Source of the DNA: Nonomuraea wenchangensis
Lineage (GTDB): Bacteria > Actinomycetota > Actinomycetes > Streptosporangiales > Streptosporangiaceae
Length of the DNA stretch: 64,000 nt
Reading direction: 5' to 3'
NCBI RefSeq assembly: GCF_900111685.1
Contig: NZ_FOHX01000004.1
Span: forward strand, 124,001-188,000
Of this stretch, positions 52,329-61,410 are shown piece after piece. Position 1 is the stretch's first letter, and each line of letters starts with the position of its first letter. A program made the position numbers and the translations under genes. Below the pieces are notes generated by a model that was given only the letters and a program-made list of their open reading frames with translations, was not told the origin of the DNA and did no database searches.

Positions 52329-53729
52329 GTGGACGCGAACGGCATCGACGCCGCGCCCGGGTACCGGGCCGCGCTGGCGGTGGCGGACGCCGTCCTGTAC
52401 GAGGGCTACCTGCTGTACCCCTATCGCCGTTCCTCGCCGAAGAACCAGGTGAGGTGGCAGTTCGGCGTGCTGCTGCCGGAGCCGTGGGCCAGGGCGCACG
52501 GGTTGGAGGGCGGCGGCGTGGCGGGCTCCACCGAGTCGTGGTGGCAGCAGACCGAGTGCCTGCTCGTCGCTCCCGCAGACGCGGTCGTGCGGGGCAGGCT
52601 CCGCTTTCTGCAGCTGCGCCGGCGTACGCCCGAGGAGCGGTTGCCGGACGGCGGACACCGGGAGGCGGACCGGGTCGGCGAGGCGCTGAGTTTCGACGAG
52701 GCGGTGCCGCGCGAGCTCGACGTACGGGCATCCGTGGCGGAGCTGCGGTCCGGCGAGAAGCGGCTCGACCTGGGGGTTCCTGGCGGTGAGACGGTCACTC
52801 CGCTGCCCGGCTCGGCCGGGCGGACGCGGTGGCGTGAGTGGCCGCTGAGCGCGCGGGTGACGTTGTCGCTGAAGCCATGTGAGGCCCCTGCGGCGCCGCT
52901 GCCTAAGGGGGAGACGCTGTTCAGGCTCCGCGTACGGACCGAGAACGCCGGCCAGGAGCCGTCGTCGCCGGAGACGCCCAGGGAAGAGGCGCTCCAGCAC
53001 GCCCTGATCGCCTGTCACACCCTGCTCACCGTGCCCGGCGGCCGGTTCGTGTCGCTGCTCGAACCTCCGGACTGGGCGCGGGACGCGGCCGGCGCATGCG
53101 TCAACGCGCACACGTACCCGGTGCTGAGCGGCGACCAGGTGGTCCTGTCGTCGCCGATCCTGCTCTACGACAACCCGCGGATCGCGCCGGAGAGCCCCGG
53201 CGACCTGCACGACGCGGCCGAGATCGACGAGATCCTGTCGCTGCGCACGCTGACGCTCACCGACGCCGAGAAACGCGAGGCGCGCGCCACCGACCCGCGC
53301 GCCGCCGCCATCCTCGACCGGGTCGAGGCGATGACGCCGGAGGACCTGGCCCGCCTGCACGGCACCAACCGGGATCCGCGACCGGCCGGTCCGGTGCCCT
53401 GGTGGCATCCCGAGGCGGACGCCTCCGTCTCGCCGGACACGGACGCCGTCGAGGTGGCGGGGACGCTGGTGCGCAAGGGCAGCCGGGTGCGGCTGCGGCC
53501 CCGGCTGCGCGGGTCCGACCCGCAGGACATGTTCCTGGACGGCAGGACGGCTCTGGTGGAGGCGGTGCTGCTGGACGTCGACGGCGCCCGCCACCTCGCC
53601 GTGACGCTGGAGGACGACCCGGCGGCCGAGCTGAACCAGTGGTACGGCCGGTACCGGTACTTCGCGCCCGAAGAGACCGAGCCGCTGGACGGGCCGCTGG
53701 ACGAGCCGCTGGACGGGGAGCCCGTATGA
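52329..53729 (+). CDS. Conserved protein opening the hydrogenase operon
   Basis: A 466-residue soluble protein with no domain I recognise. Features: an N-terminal stretch VLYEGYLLYPYRRSSPKNQVRW, two beta-rich parts, and an acidic C-terminus. GTG 52329 follows AGGAAGGGG. The stop overlaps the endopeptidase start as ATGA, so it belongs to the hydrogenase operon. A role in assembly or electron transfer is inferred only from position. Confidence 0.7.
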   Translation: MDANGIDAAPGYRAALAVADAVLYEGYLLYPYRRSSPKNQVRWQFGVLLPEPWARAHGLEGGGVAGSTESWWQQTECLLVAPADAVVRGRLRFLQLRRRTPEERLPDGGHREADRVGEALSFDEAVPRELDVRASVAELRSGEKRLDLGVPGGETVTPLPGSAGRTRWREWPLSARVTLSLKPCEAPAAPLPKGETLFRLRVRTENAGQEPSSPETPREEALQHALIACHTLLTVPGGRFVSLLEPPDWARDAAGACVNAHTYPVLSGDQVVLSSPILLYDNPRIAPESPGDLHDAAEIDEILSLRTLTLTDAEKREARATDPRAAAILDRVEAMTPEDLARLHGTNRDPRPAGPVPWWHPEADASVSPDTDAVEVAGTLVRKGSRVRLRPRLRGSDPQDMFLDGRTALVEAVLLDVDGARHLAVTLEDDPAAELNQWYGRYRYFAPEETEPLDGPLDEPLDGEPV

Positions 53730-54226
53730 AACGGGTGCTGGTGGCCGGGATCGGCAACGTGTTCCTGGGCGACGACGGGTTCGGCGTCGAGGTGGTCCGG
53801 CGGATGGACGTCTCGGCCCTGCCCGGGTCGGTGGTGGTGGCCGACTACGGCATCCGCGGCGTCCACCTGGCCTACGAGCTGCTCGGCGGCGCGTACGACA
53901 CGCTGATCATGGTGGACGCGGTCGAGCTCGACGGCCCGCCGGGCACCGTGGCCGTGCTGGAGATCGACGACGAGCCGGCGCCGGACGCCATGCCGCCCGT
54001 GAACGGGCACGGCATGCATCCCCAGGCCGTCCTCGACCTGCTCGCCAAGCTGGGCGGCAGGGTGCCCCGGGTGCTGCTGGTGGGCTGCCGGCCCCGGACC
54101 ATCGACGAGGTCATGGGCCTGTCGGAGCCGGTGGCCGCCGCCGTCGAAGGCGCGGTCGCCGCGGTGACGGCGCTGGCCCGTGACGAGACGTACCGACAAT
54201 CCGACAGGGAGCGCGCCGATGCATGA
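53726..54226 (+). CDS. Hydrogenase maturation endopeptidase
   Basis: A 166-residue protease of the HyaD/HycI family that removes the C-terminal peptide of the nickel-loaded large subunit. GIGNVFLGDDGFGVEVV holds the first metal-binding acid, DAVELDG the second, and GHGMHPQAV the His. The large subunit here has a 22-residue tail after DPCLPCGVH, its expected substrate. ATG 53726. Confidence 0.93.
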   Translation: MKRVLVAGIGNVFLGDDGFGVEVVRRMDVSALPGSVVVADYGIRGVHLAYELLGGAYDTLIMVDAVELDGPPGTVAVLEIDDEPAPDAMPPVNGHGMHPQAVLDLLAKLGGRVPRVLLVGCRPRTIDEVMGLSEPVAAAVEGAVAAVTALARDETYRQSDRERADA

Positions 54227-54617
54227 GACGGGAATGTGTGACGAGATCGTCCAGGCGGTCCTGCGCCGGGCGGAGGGACGGCAGGTGGCCGCGGTACGCG
54301 TCCGCGCCGCCTTCGCCGGGCACCGGCCCGATCCGGCGGTCGTCGAGCAGGGCTTCCGCGTGGCCGCGGCCGGGACCCCGGCCGAGGACGCGCGGATCGA
54401 GCTGGTCACCGAGCCGCCCGCGGTGAGCTGCCGCGACTGCGGCGCGAGGACGCCCGCGGCCGACGCGCTCGCGCTCGTCGCCTGCCCGCGCTGCGGCGGC
54501 GTCGACGTCGAGATCGCGGGCGACACCGGTGCGGTCATCGAGTCGATCACCTATCAGCCGGACGTCCGGACAAGCGAGGCGAGCGAGACGAGCGAGGCGA
54601 GCGAGGTGCGCACATGA
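54219..54617 (+). CDS. hypA: Nickel metallochaperone HypA
   Basis: A 132-residue protein that delivers nickel to the hydrogenase. It begins MHETGMCDEIV, where His2 is the nickel ligand. The zinc site is CRDC (about 71-74) and CPRC (about 89-92). The C-terminus has a Thr-Ser-Glu-Ala repeat tail of about 15 residues not seen in most HypA. ATG 54219 overlaps the endopeptidase end by 8 nt. Confidence 0.95.
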   Translation: MHETGMCDEIVQAVLRRAEGRQVAAVRVRAAFAGHRPDPAVVEQGFRVAAAGTPAEDARIELVTEPPAVSCRDCGARTPAADALALVACPRCGGVDVEIAGDTGAVIESITYQPDVRTSEASETSEASEVRT

Positions 54618-55678
54618 CGCAGACGCAGCAGCAGCAGGGCGGCCAGGCCGCCGGCTACGACGAGATGCACATCCTGTGGATATCCGAGGGCATGAGCTGC
54701 GACGGCGACACCGTCTCGATCACCGCGGCGACCCAGCCCGCGATCGAGGACGTCGTCAACGGCACCATCCCCGGCCTGCCCAAGGTCCACCTGCACAACA
54801 AGGTGCTGTCGCCCAGTCTCGGCGGCGAGGACTACCTGGCTCCGTTCCGGGCCGCCGCCCGCGGCGAGCTGGAGCAGCCGTTCATCCTCGTCATCGAGGG
54901 TTCGGTGCCGAACGAGAACATCAACGGCGACGGCTACTGGACGTCGTTCGGCAACGACCCGCATTCGGGCCAGCCGCTGACCCTGAACACCTGGATCGAC
55001 CGGCTCGCCCCGCAGGCGTGGGCGGTCGTCGCCATCGGTACCTGCGCCACCTACGGCGGCATCCACGCGATGGCCGGCAACCCGACCGGCTGCATGGGCC
55101 TGGCCGACTACCTCGGCTGGGACTTCCGGTCGGCCGGCGGGCTGCCGATCGTGAACGTGCCGGGATGCCCGGTCCAGCCGGACAACTTCATGGAGACCCT
55201 GACCTGGGTGCTCTACCACGCGGCCGGCAGCGCGCCGCCGCCCCCGCTGGACGAGATGCTGCGGCCCCAGTGGCTGTTCGGCAAGACGGTCCACGAGGGC
55301 TGCGACCGGGCCGCGTACTACGAGCAGGGCGACTTCGCCCACGACTACAACTCCCCGAAGTGCCAGGTGAAGGTGGGCTGCTGGGGCCCGGTCGTGAACT
55401 GCAACGTGCCGAAGCGCGGATGGATGAGCGGGATCGGCGGCTGCCCGAACGTGGGCGGCATCTGCATCGCCTGCACCATGCCGGGGTTCCCGGACAAGTT
55501 CATGCCCTTCATGGACATGCCGCCCGGCGGCAACCTGTCCTCGACGCTGATCAAACCGTACGGCGCGTTCATCCGCCGGATGCGCGGCATCACCAACCAC
55601 ACCGCCAACAGGGAGCCCCGGTGGCGGCACAACCGTGAGGCGCTGACCAGCGGCTACGACCCGCGCTGGCGCCCGTAG
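54614..55678 (+). CDS. hhyS: [NiFe] hydrogenase small subunit, group 1h
   Basis: A 354-residue electron-transfer subunit with three iron-sulfur clusters. No signal peptide, so the enzyme stays inside. The first motif is MSCDGD (C29, D32): where other groups have CxxC, an Asp replaces one Cys of the proximal cluster, as known for the Ralstonia group 1h enzyme. Further: GTCATYGGIHAMAGNPTG, NVPGCPVQPDN, and GCPNVGGICIACTMPGFPDKF near the end for the distal clusters. ATGA overlap with hypA. Confidence 0.95.
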   Translation: MTQTQQQQGGQAAGYDEMHILWISEGMSCDGDTVSITAATQPAIEDVVNGTIPGLPKVHLHNKVLSPSLGGEDYLAPFRAAARGELEQPFILVIEGSVPNENINGDGYWTSFGNDPHSGQPLTLNTWIDRLAPQAWAVVAIGTCATYGGIHAMAGNPTGCMGLADYLGWDFRSAGGLPIVNVPGCPVQPDNFMETLTWVLYHAAGSAPPPPLDEMLRPQWLFGKTVHEGCDRAAYYEQGDFAHDYNSPKCQVKVGCWGPVVNCNVPKRGWMSGIGGCPNVGGICIACTMPGFPDKFMPFMDMPPGGNLSSTLIKPYGAFIRRMRGITNHTANREPRWRHNREALTSGYDPRWRP

Positions 55679-55714
55679 ACCCGTCGGCGCCCACGAGAGA
55701 GAAGAGCACTGCGG

Positions 55715-57508
55715 ATGGCCATCGAACAGCAGGAGAGAGTCACGCCCAAGCCGGGGCAGCTCGTCGAGATGTCCTGGGATCCGATCACCAGGATCATCGG
55801 CAACCTCGGCATCTACACCAAGATCGACTTCGAGAACCAGCGCGTGGCGGAGTGTCACAGCACGTCCTCGCTGTTCCGCGGCTACTCGGTGTTCATGAAG
55901 GGCAAGGACCCGCGCGACGCCGGGTTCATCACCAGCCGCATCTGCGGCATCTGCGGAGACAACCACACGACATGCTCGGTGTACGCACAGAACATGGCGT
56001 ACGGGATCAAGACCCCGAAGCTCGCCGAGTGGATCATGAATCTCGGCGAGGCGGCCGAGTACATGTTCGACCACACGCTCTTCCAGGACAACATGGTGTT
56101 CGTCGACTTCTGCGAGGCGATGGTCAAGGGCACCAACCCGAGCGTCCTGCGCCGGGCCGCGACCACCGACGCGCCGAACGCCGGCATCCACGGCAAGCGC
56201 ACGATCGCCGACATCATGCAGGCGTTCAACCCGTTCGAGGGCGACGTCTACAAGGAAGCGCTCACCATCAGCCGGGTCACGCGGGAGATGTTCTGCCTGA
56301 TGGAGGGCAGGCACGTGCACCCGTCGACGATCTATCCCGGCGGCGTCGGCACGATGCCGTCGCCGACGGTCTTCACCGACTACCTGTCGCGGCTGATCAA
56401 CATCATCGACTTCGTCAAGAAGGCCGTCGCGCTCAACGACGACGTCTTCGACTTCTTCTACCAGGCTCTGCCCGGCTACGAGGAGGTCGGCCGGCGCAGG
56501 GTGCTGCTGGGCTGCTGGGGGGCGTTCCAGGACCCCGAGGTGGTCGACTACCGCTACCAGACGATGAACGAGTGGGGCAAGGCGATGTACGTCACCCCCG
56601 GCATCGTCGTCGACGGCGAGCTCGTCACGAACAACCTGATCGACATCAACCTCGGCATCCGCATCCTGCTGGGCAGCTCCTACTACGAGGACTGGGTGAA
56701 CGAGAAGCCGTTCGTCACCGAGGACCCGATCGGCAACCCGGTGGACATGCGCCACCCGTGGAACCAGACCACGCTGCCCGCCCCGCAGAAGCGGGACTTC
56801 GACGGCAACTACAGCTGGGTGATGAGCCCGCGCTGGCTCGACCCGCGCACCGGCGACCACCTGGCCCTCGACACCGGCGGCGGCCCGTTCGCCCGCCTCT
56901 ACACCACGGCGCTGTCCGGCCTCGTGGACACGCCGTACGTGAAGTCGACCGGTTCGAGCGTGCAGATCAACCTGCCCAAGGGGCCCGACCTGCCGGAGAT
57001 GACGCTGGAGTGGCGCATCCCGCAGTGGTCCAACGCCATCGAGCGCAACCGGGCCAGGGTGTACTTCGTGGCCTACGCCGCCGCCATGGCGGTGTGGTTC
57101 GTCGAGCGGGCGCTGGAGCGCGTACGCGGCGGCGACACCAAGGTGTTCCAGGACTTCGACGTGCCGGACCAGGCCATCGGCGTCGGCTTCCACGAGGCGG
57201 TGCGCGGCGTGCTGTCGCACCACCTGGTGATCGAGAAGGGCAAGATCGCCAACTATCACCCATACCCGCCCACCCCGTGGAACGGCAGCCCGCGCGACCG
57301 CTACGGCACCCCGGGGCCGTACGAGGACGCCGTGCAGGATATGCCGATCTTCGAGGAGAACGGGCCGGAGAACTTCAAGGGCGTCGACATCATGCGCGCG
57401 GTCCGCAGCTTCGACCCGTGCCTGCCCTGCGGCGTCCACATGTACCTCGGCAAGGGCCGCACGCTGCGCAAGCTGCACTCGCCCATGTTCGGCGGCGGCC
57501 ATGACTGA
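55715..57508 (+). CDS. hhyL: [NiFe] hydrogenase large subunit, group 1h
   Basis: A 597-residue catalytic subunit with the nickel-iron site. The L1 motif RICGICGDNH holds C77 and C80; the L2 motif DPCLPCGVH holds C569 and C572 and is followed by a 22-residue peptide cut off on maturation. Sequence throughout (FRGYSVFMKGKDPRDAG, MEGRHVHPSTIYPGGVG) is that of high-affinity, oxygen-tolerant enzymes that oxidise atmospheric hydrogen during starvation. RBS GAGAGAAGAG before ATG 55715. No regulatory site seen. Confidence 0.97.
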   Translation: MAIEQQERVTPKPGQLVEMSWDPITRIIGNLGIYTKIDFENQRVAECHSTSSLFRGYSVFMKGKDPRDAGFITSRICGICGDNHTTCSVYAQNMAYGIKTPKLAEWIMNLGEAAEYMFDHTLFQDNMVFVDFCEAMVKGTNPSVLRRAATTDAPNAGIHGKRTIADIMQAFNPFEGDVYKEALTISRVTREMFCLMEGRHVHPSTIYPGGVGTMPSPTVFTDYLSRLINIIDFVKKAVALNDDVFDFFYQALPGYEEVGRRRVLLGCWGAFQDPEVVDYRYQTMNEWGKAMYVTPGIVVDGELVTNNLIDINLGIRILLGSSYYEDWVNEKPFVTEDPIGNPVDMRHPWNQTTLPAPQKRDFDGNYSWVMSPRWLDPRTGDHLALDTGGGPFARLYTTALSGLVDTPYVKSTGSSVQINLPKGPDLPEMTLEWRIPQWSNAIERNRARVYFVAYAAAMAVWFVERALERVRGGDTKVFQDFDVPDQAIGVGFHEAVRGVLSHHLVIEKGKIANYHPYPPTPWNGSPRDRYGTPGPYEDAVQDMPIFEENGPENFKGVDIMRAVRSFDPCLPCGVHMYLGKGRTLRKLHSPMFGGGHD

Positions 57509-57851
57509 CCGGCCGAGGCTGGACGAGCGGACCGTCGCCGGGCATCTGGAGCTGCTGGAGGAGCTGCTGAGCGGGCTGGAGGCGACCCCGGGGCCCACGG
57601 CGGAGCGGGCGCTCGACGCGATCGCCACGCTGGCCGAGGTGTACGGGGAGGCGCTCGCCCGCGTCATGGACCGTGCCACCGCCGCCTCTCCCGAGCTCGG
57701 CGCGGCGCTGGCGGACGACGTCCTGCTGGCGCACCTGTTCGTGCTGCACGGGGTGACCACCGGCCAGGCGCCGGCGAGTGAACCGGGAGCGGCCTTCATC
57801 CCGCTCGACACGCTCGCGCGGCGGCCCGCCACCGCCAGGGCGGCCCCATGA
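57501..57851 (+). CDS. Hydrogenase-linked NifU-N-terminus-like protein
   Basis: A 116-residue helical protein: HLELLEELLSGLEATPGP, LAEVYGEALARVMDRAT, ADDVLLAHLFVLHGV. It resembles the helical N-terminal part of NifU-like proteins encoded in other group 1h loci, but the iron-sulfur scaffold domain with its CxxC is missing. It overlaps hhyL by 8 nt and the next gene by 4. Confidence 0.7.
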   Translation: MTDRPRLDERTVAGHLELLEELLSGLEATPGPTAERALDAIATLAEVYGEALARVMDRATAASPELGAALADDVLLAHLFVLHGVTTGQAPASEPGAAFIPLDTLARRPATARAAP

Positions 57852-58462
57852 CCGCGAGCGCGCTCGCCCGGGTGATCGGCCGGCCGGTCGCCGGGCGGCG
57901 GCGGGCCGCCGAGCCGTGCGAGCTGTGCGGCGAGCCGCTGCCGGCCGAGCACGCCCACCTGCTGGAGGAGCGCAGGGACGTGGTGCTGTGTGCCTGCCGC
58001 GCCTGCGCGCTGCTGTTCGAGCCGGGGGAGACCGGTCCTGGCCGGTTCCGGCTGGTGCCTCACCGGCGGCTCCGCCTCACCGGGCCGTCGCCGTCCGAGC
58101 TGGGTGTGCCGGTGGGCCTGGCGTTCTTCGTCCGCCGCTCCGACGGCACGGTCGTGGCCCACTACCCGAGCCCGATGGGCGCCACCCGCTGGGAGGTGGA
58201 CGCCGCCGCCTGGGACCGGCTCGTCGGCCGGTACGAGGAGCTGGAGTCGATGCGGCCGGCGGTGGAGGCGTTCCTGGTCGCGATCGTGCGCGGCATGGAC
58301 GAGCGCTGGCTCGTACCGATCGACGACTGTCACCGGCTCGTCGCCCTGGTGCGCCAGGAGTGGACGGGCATGTCCGGCGGCCCGCGGCTCTGGGAGCAGG
58401 TCGCGGCCTTCTTCGCCGGACTCGACAGATCCGGACCCGACACATCCGGACCCGACAGATGA
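57848..58462 (+). CDS. DUF5947-family hydrogenase accessory protein
   Basis: A 204-residue protein with two Cys pairs in the N-terminal third (CELCGEP at about 24-30 and CACRACALLF at about 48-57), probably a zinc or iron site, and then a conserved part LVPHRRLRL, GLAFFVRRSDGTVVAHYPSPMG. DUF5947 proteins are regular members of actinobacterial group 1h clusters; function unknown. ATGA overlap with the previous gene. Confidence 0.85.
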   Translation: MTASALARVIGRPVAGRRRAAEPCELCGEPLPAEHAHLLEERRDVVLCACRACALLFEPGETGPGRFRLVPHRRLRLTGPSPSELGVPVGLAFFVRRSDGTVVAHYPSPMGATRWEVDAAAWDRLVGRYEELESMRPAVEAFLVAIVRGMDERWLVPIDDCHRLVALVRQEWTGMSGGPRLWEQVAAFFAGLDRSGPDTSGPDR

Positions 58463-58475
58463 GGGGGAGGACGAC

Positions 58476-58685
58476 ATGGCACGGATCCGCGTGGGCAAGC
58501 CCGACGTGAAGCCCGACACGCCCTCGCACGTCAAAGGCGTGCGGCAGGGCAACGCGAAGGGCGCGTACCGCCATCAGGCAGGTCATCACAAGGACGACAC
58601 CGCCGACGCGCGGCGCTCCACGGGCATACGCCCCGGCAAGGAGAACCCGATCCTGCCGATCATGCCGAACCTCTCACCCAGCTAG
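58476..58685 (+). CDS. Small basic hydrogenase-locus protein
   Basis: A 69-residue Lys-, Gly- and His-rich protein (HVKGVRQGNAKGAYRHQAGHH) with a C-terminal hydrophobic end ILPIMPNLSPS. The His-rich middle might bind metal. ATG 58476 has GGGGGAGG. Similar short proteins occur in other group 1h loci; function unknown. Confidence 0.75.
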   Translation: MARIRVGKPDVKPDTPSHVKGVRQGNAKGAYRHQAGHHKDDTADARRSTGIRPGKENPILPIMPNLSPS

Positions 58686-58708
58686 ACCGAGAGGAGGTGG
58701 AGGTCGAC

Positions 58709-58819
58709 ATGCGGCATCCAGGCAAGTTGCTGGCCCTGTTCGCCGGGGCCGCGGTCATCGCGATGATCATGCGGGAGCTGCCCGCCATCAAGCGCTACAT
58801 CACCATGACACGAATGTGA
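58709..58819 (+). CDS. 36-residue single-helix membrane protein
   Basis: Starts MRHPGKLLALFAGAAVIAM, with one hydrophobic segment and a basic end KRYITMTRM. GAGGAGGTGGAGG lies just upstream of ATG 58709. Its size and shape fit the tiny proteins seen in hydrogenase operons of this group. It may anchor the enzyme to the membrane; that is inference. Confidence 0.7.
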   Translation: MRHPGKLLALFAGAAVIAMIMRELPAIKRYITMTRM

Positions 58820-58836
58820 GAGGAGCGAGGCGGCCG

Positions 58837-59109
58837 ATGTGCCTGGGCATTCCCGGCGAGATCGTCGAACTCATCCCCGGACAGCCCGAACTCGCCAAGG
58901 TCGAGGTCGCGGGCGTCCGGCGGGCCATCAACGTCGGGCTGGTCAACCAGGACGGCATCCGTCCCGGCGACTGGGTGCTCGTGCACGTCGGCTTCGCCAT
59001 GTCCAAGATCGACGAACGGGAGGCGGCGGCCACGCTCGAGCTCCTGCGCGGTCTCGGACAGGCGTACACCGACGAGCTCGAAGCGCTCGCGGAATCCGAC
59101 ATCACCTGA
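58837..59109 (+). CDS. hypC: Hydrogenase assembly chaperone HypC
   Basis: A 90-residue OB-fold chaperone that carries the Fe(CN)2CO unit with HypD. It starts MCLGIPGEIVEL; Cys2 is the essential iron ligand. AINVGLVNQDGIRPGDWVLVHVGFAM is the second conserved part. ATG 58837 was chosen because Cys2 must follow it directly. Confidence 0.95.
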   Translation: MCLGIPGEIVELIPGQPELAKVEVAGVRRAINVGLVNQDGIRPGDWVLVHVGFAMSKIDEREAAATLELLRGLGQAYTDELEALAESDIT

Positions 59110-59120
59110 GAGGCGGGACA

Positions 59121-60260
59121 GTGCGGTTCGTCGATGAGTACCGCGACGCGGGCGAGGCCAGGAGGCTGGCGGCGCGGATCCGGGAGCTGTGCGAGCCCGG
59201 ACGGCGCTACACCTTCATGGAGGTGTGCGGCGGCCACACGCACACGATCTACAAGCACGGGCTGGAGGATCATCTGCCCGAGTCGGTGTCGCTGGTGCAC
59301 GGCCCCGGCTGCCCGGTCTGCGTCATCCCGATGGGGCGGGTGGACGACGCCATCGCGATCGCCCGCGAGCCGGGCGTGATCATGACCTCCTTCGGCGACA
59401 TGATGCGGGTCCCGGGCGGCCAGGGCTCGTTCTTCGACGCCAAGGCCGCGGGCGCGGACATCCGCATGGTCTACTCGCCGCTGGACGCGCTCAAGATCGC
59501 CCGGCAGAACCCGGAGCGCACGGTCGTCTTCATGGCCATCGGGTTCGAGACCACCGCGCCGTCCACGGCGATGACCGTGCTGCGCGCCGCCGCCGAGGGC
59601 ATCGGCAACTTCGCCGTCTTCTGCAACCACGTGACGATCATCCCGGCGATCAAGGCCATCCTGGACTCGCCCGACCTGCGGCTGGACGGCTTCATCGGGC
59701 CCGGCCACGTCTCCACCGTCATCGGCTGCCGGCCCTACTCCTTCATCGCCCGCGACTACGGCAAGCCGCTGGTGTGCGCGGGGTTCGAGCCGCTGGACGT
59801 CCTGCAGTCGGTCTACCTGCTGCTGCGGCAGCTCGCCGAGGGCCGGGCCGAGGTCGAGAACCAGTACACGCGGGTGGTGCCGTGGGACGGCAACCAGCGG
59901 GCGCTGTCGGCGATCTCCCAGGTGATGGAGCTCCGGCCGCACTTCGAGTGGCGCGGGCTGGGCTTCATCGCGCACTCCGCGCTGCGGATGCGGGAGGCGT
60001 ACGCGGCGTACGACGCCGAGACGCGCTTCCCCGTGCCGGGGGTGCGGGTGGCCGACCCGAAGGCGTGCCAGTGCGGCGAGGTGCTGAAAGGCGTGCTGAA
60101 GCCGTGGGAGTGCAAGGTCTTCGGCACCGCCTGCACGCCCGAGACGCCCATCGGCACCTGCATGGTGTCCTCGGAGGGCGCCTGCGCCGCCTACTACAAC
60201 TTCGGCCGCTTCACCCGGCGCCGCGAGCCCGTGCCGCTGGCCCTGGGGCCGCGGCCATGA
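59121..60260 (+). CDS. hypD: Hydrogenase maturation protein HypD
   Basis: A 379-residue iron-sulfur protein building the Fe(CN)2CO group. Family motifs: FMEVCGGHTHTI, GPGCPVCV, TSFGDMMRVPG, and GFETTAPSTA; C-terminal cysteines in ACQCGEV, GTACTPE and CMVSSEGACAAYY. GTG 59121 follows GAGGCGGGA. Its end overlaps hypE as ATGA. Confidence 0.96.
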   Translation: MRFVDEYRDAGEARRLAARIRELCEPGRRYTFMEVCGGHTHTIYKHGLEDHLPESVSLVHGPGCPVCVIPMGRVDDAIAIAREPGVIMTSFGDMMRVPGGQGSFFDAKAAGADIRMVYSPLDALKIARQNPERTVVFMAIGFETTAPSTAMTVLRAAAEGIGNFAVFCNHVTIIPAIKAILDSPDLRLDGFIGPGHVSTVIGCRPYSFIARDYGKPLVCAGFEPLDVLQSVYLLLRQLAEGRAEVENQYTRVVPWDGNQRALSAISQVMELRPHFEWRGLGFIAHSALRMREAYAAYDAETRFPVPGVRVADPKACQCGEVLKGVLKPWECKVFGTACTPETPIGTCMVSSEGACAAYYNFGRFTRRREPVPLALGPRP

Positions 60261-61396
60261 GCGACCGGACCGTGCACACGGCGGAGTGGGCCGAGCGGGC
60301 GCTCGCGGAGGCGGCCCACCACGAGCCGGCGTCCCGCGAGGAGCAGGTGCTGGAGCGGATCGAACGTGCCCGCCGCCGCCGGCCGAAGATCACCGAGGAA
60401 CGGGTGACGCTGGCGCACGGCGCCGGCGGCAAGGCGTCGCGGACGCTGATCGAGGCCGTCTTCGTCGAGGCCTTCCGCAACCCGGTGCTCCAGCCGCTCG
60501 ACGACGGCGCCACGCTCGACCTCGGCACCGGCCGGCTGGTCTTCACGACCGACGCGTACGTGGTCTCGCCGCTGTTCTTCCCCGGTGGCGACATCGGCGA
60601 CCTCGCGGTCAACGGCACCGTCAACGACCTGGCGGTCTGCGGGGCCAGGCCGATGTACCTGTCGGCGGCGTTCGTCCTGGAGGAGGGGTTCCCGCTCGCC
60701 GACCTGCGCAGGATCACCGCCTCGATGGCGGACGCGGCCGAGCGGGCCGGCGTAAAAGTGGTGACCGGCGACACCAAGGTGGTCCAGCGCGGCAAGGCCG
60801 ACGGCTGCTACGTGACCACGGCCGGCGTCGGGGCGCTGGAACGGCCGGTCACGCTGGGCGAGTCGCAGGTCCGGCCCGGGGACGCGGTGATCGTGTCGGG
60901 GCCGATCGGCGAGCACGGCATCACCGTCCTGATCGCCCGTGGCGACCTGGACATCGAGGCGGACCTGACCTCCGACACCGCGCCCCTGCACGACGCCGTC
61001 GCCGCGCTCCTCGACGCCGTCCCTGTGCGGATGATGCGCGACGCCACCAGGGGCGGGGTCGCGACCGTGCTGAACGAGGTGGCCCGCGGCGCCGGGGTGG
61101 CCGTGACGGTGGACGAGCGCGCGCTCCCGGTGCGCCCGATCGTGAGCGGGGCCTGCGAGCTGCTCGGCCTGGACCCGCTGTACGTGGCGTGCGAGGGCAG
61201 GTTCGTGGCCGTGGTCGACGGTGACCACGCCGAAGCCGCGGTGACGGCGCTGCGCCGGCACCCGGTGGGCGAGGGCGCGGCGGTGGTGGGCCGGATCGAG
61301 CCGGGGCCTCCGGGGATGGTGCTGCTCAACACCGCCTTCGGCGGCACCAGGATCGTGGACCTGCTGGTCGGTGACCCGCTGCCGCGCATCTGCTGA
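60257..61396 (+). CDS. hypE: Hydrogenase maturation protein HypE
   Basis: A 379-residue protein of the PurM/SelD type that dehydrates the thiocarboxamide on its C-terminal Cys to thiocyanate, giving the cyanide ligands. Motifs: LAHGAGGKASRTLIE, TTDAYVVSPLFFPGGDIG, RDATRGGVATVLNE. The C-terminus is LPRIC, with the modified Cys last. An N-terminal extension of about 45 residues precedes the usual start. Confidence 0.96.
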   Translation: MSDRTVHTAEWAERALAEAAHHEPASREEQVLERIERARRRRPKITEERVTLAHGAGGKASRTLIEAVFVEAFRNPVLQPLDDGATLDLGTGRLVFTTDAYVVSPLFFPGGDIGDLAVNGTVNDLAVCGARPMYLSAAFVLEEGFPLADLRRITASMADAAERAGVKVVTGDTKVVQRGKADGCYVTTAGVGALERPVTLGESQVRPGDAVIVSGPIGEHGITVLIARGDLDIEADLTSDTAPLHDAVAALLDAVPVRMMRDATRGGVATVLNEVARGAGVAVTVDERALPVRPIVSGACELLGLDPLYVACEGRFVAVVDGDHAEAAVTALRRHPVGEGAAVVGRIEPGPPGMVLLNTAFGGTRIVDLLVGDPLPRIC

Positions 61397-61410
61397 CCCG
61401 TACGGGGTGG

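Noticed and set aside
54554..58552. A 1332-codon open frame antisense to the hydrogenase genes
   Set aside because: It mirrors hypA, hhyS, hhyL and the following genes, has the His/Arg/Val-rich composition of antisense frames in high-GC DNA, and contains no family motif.
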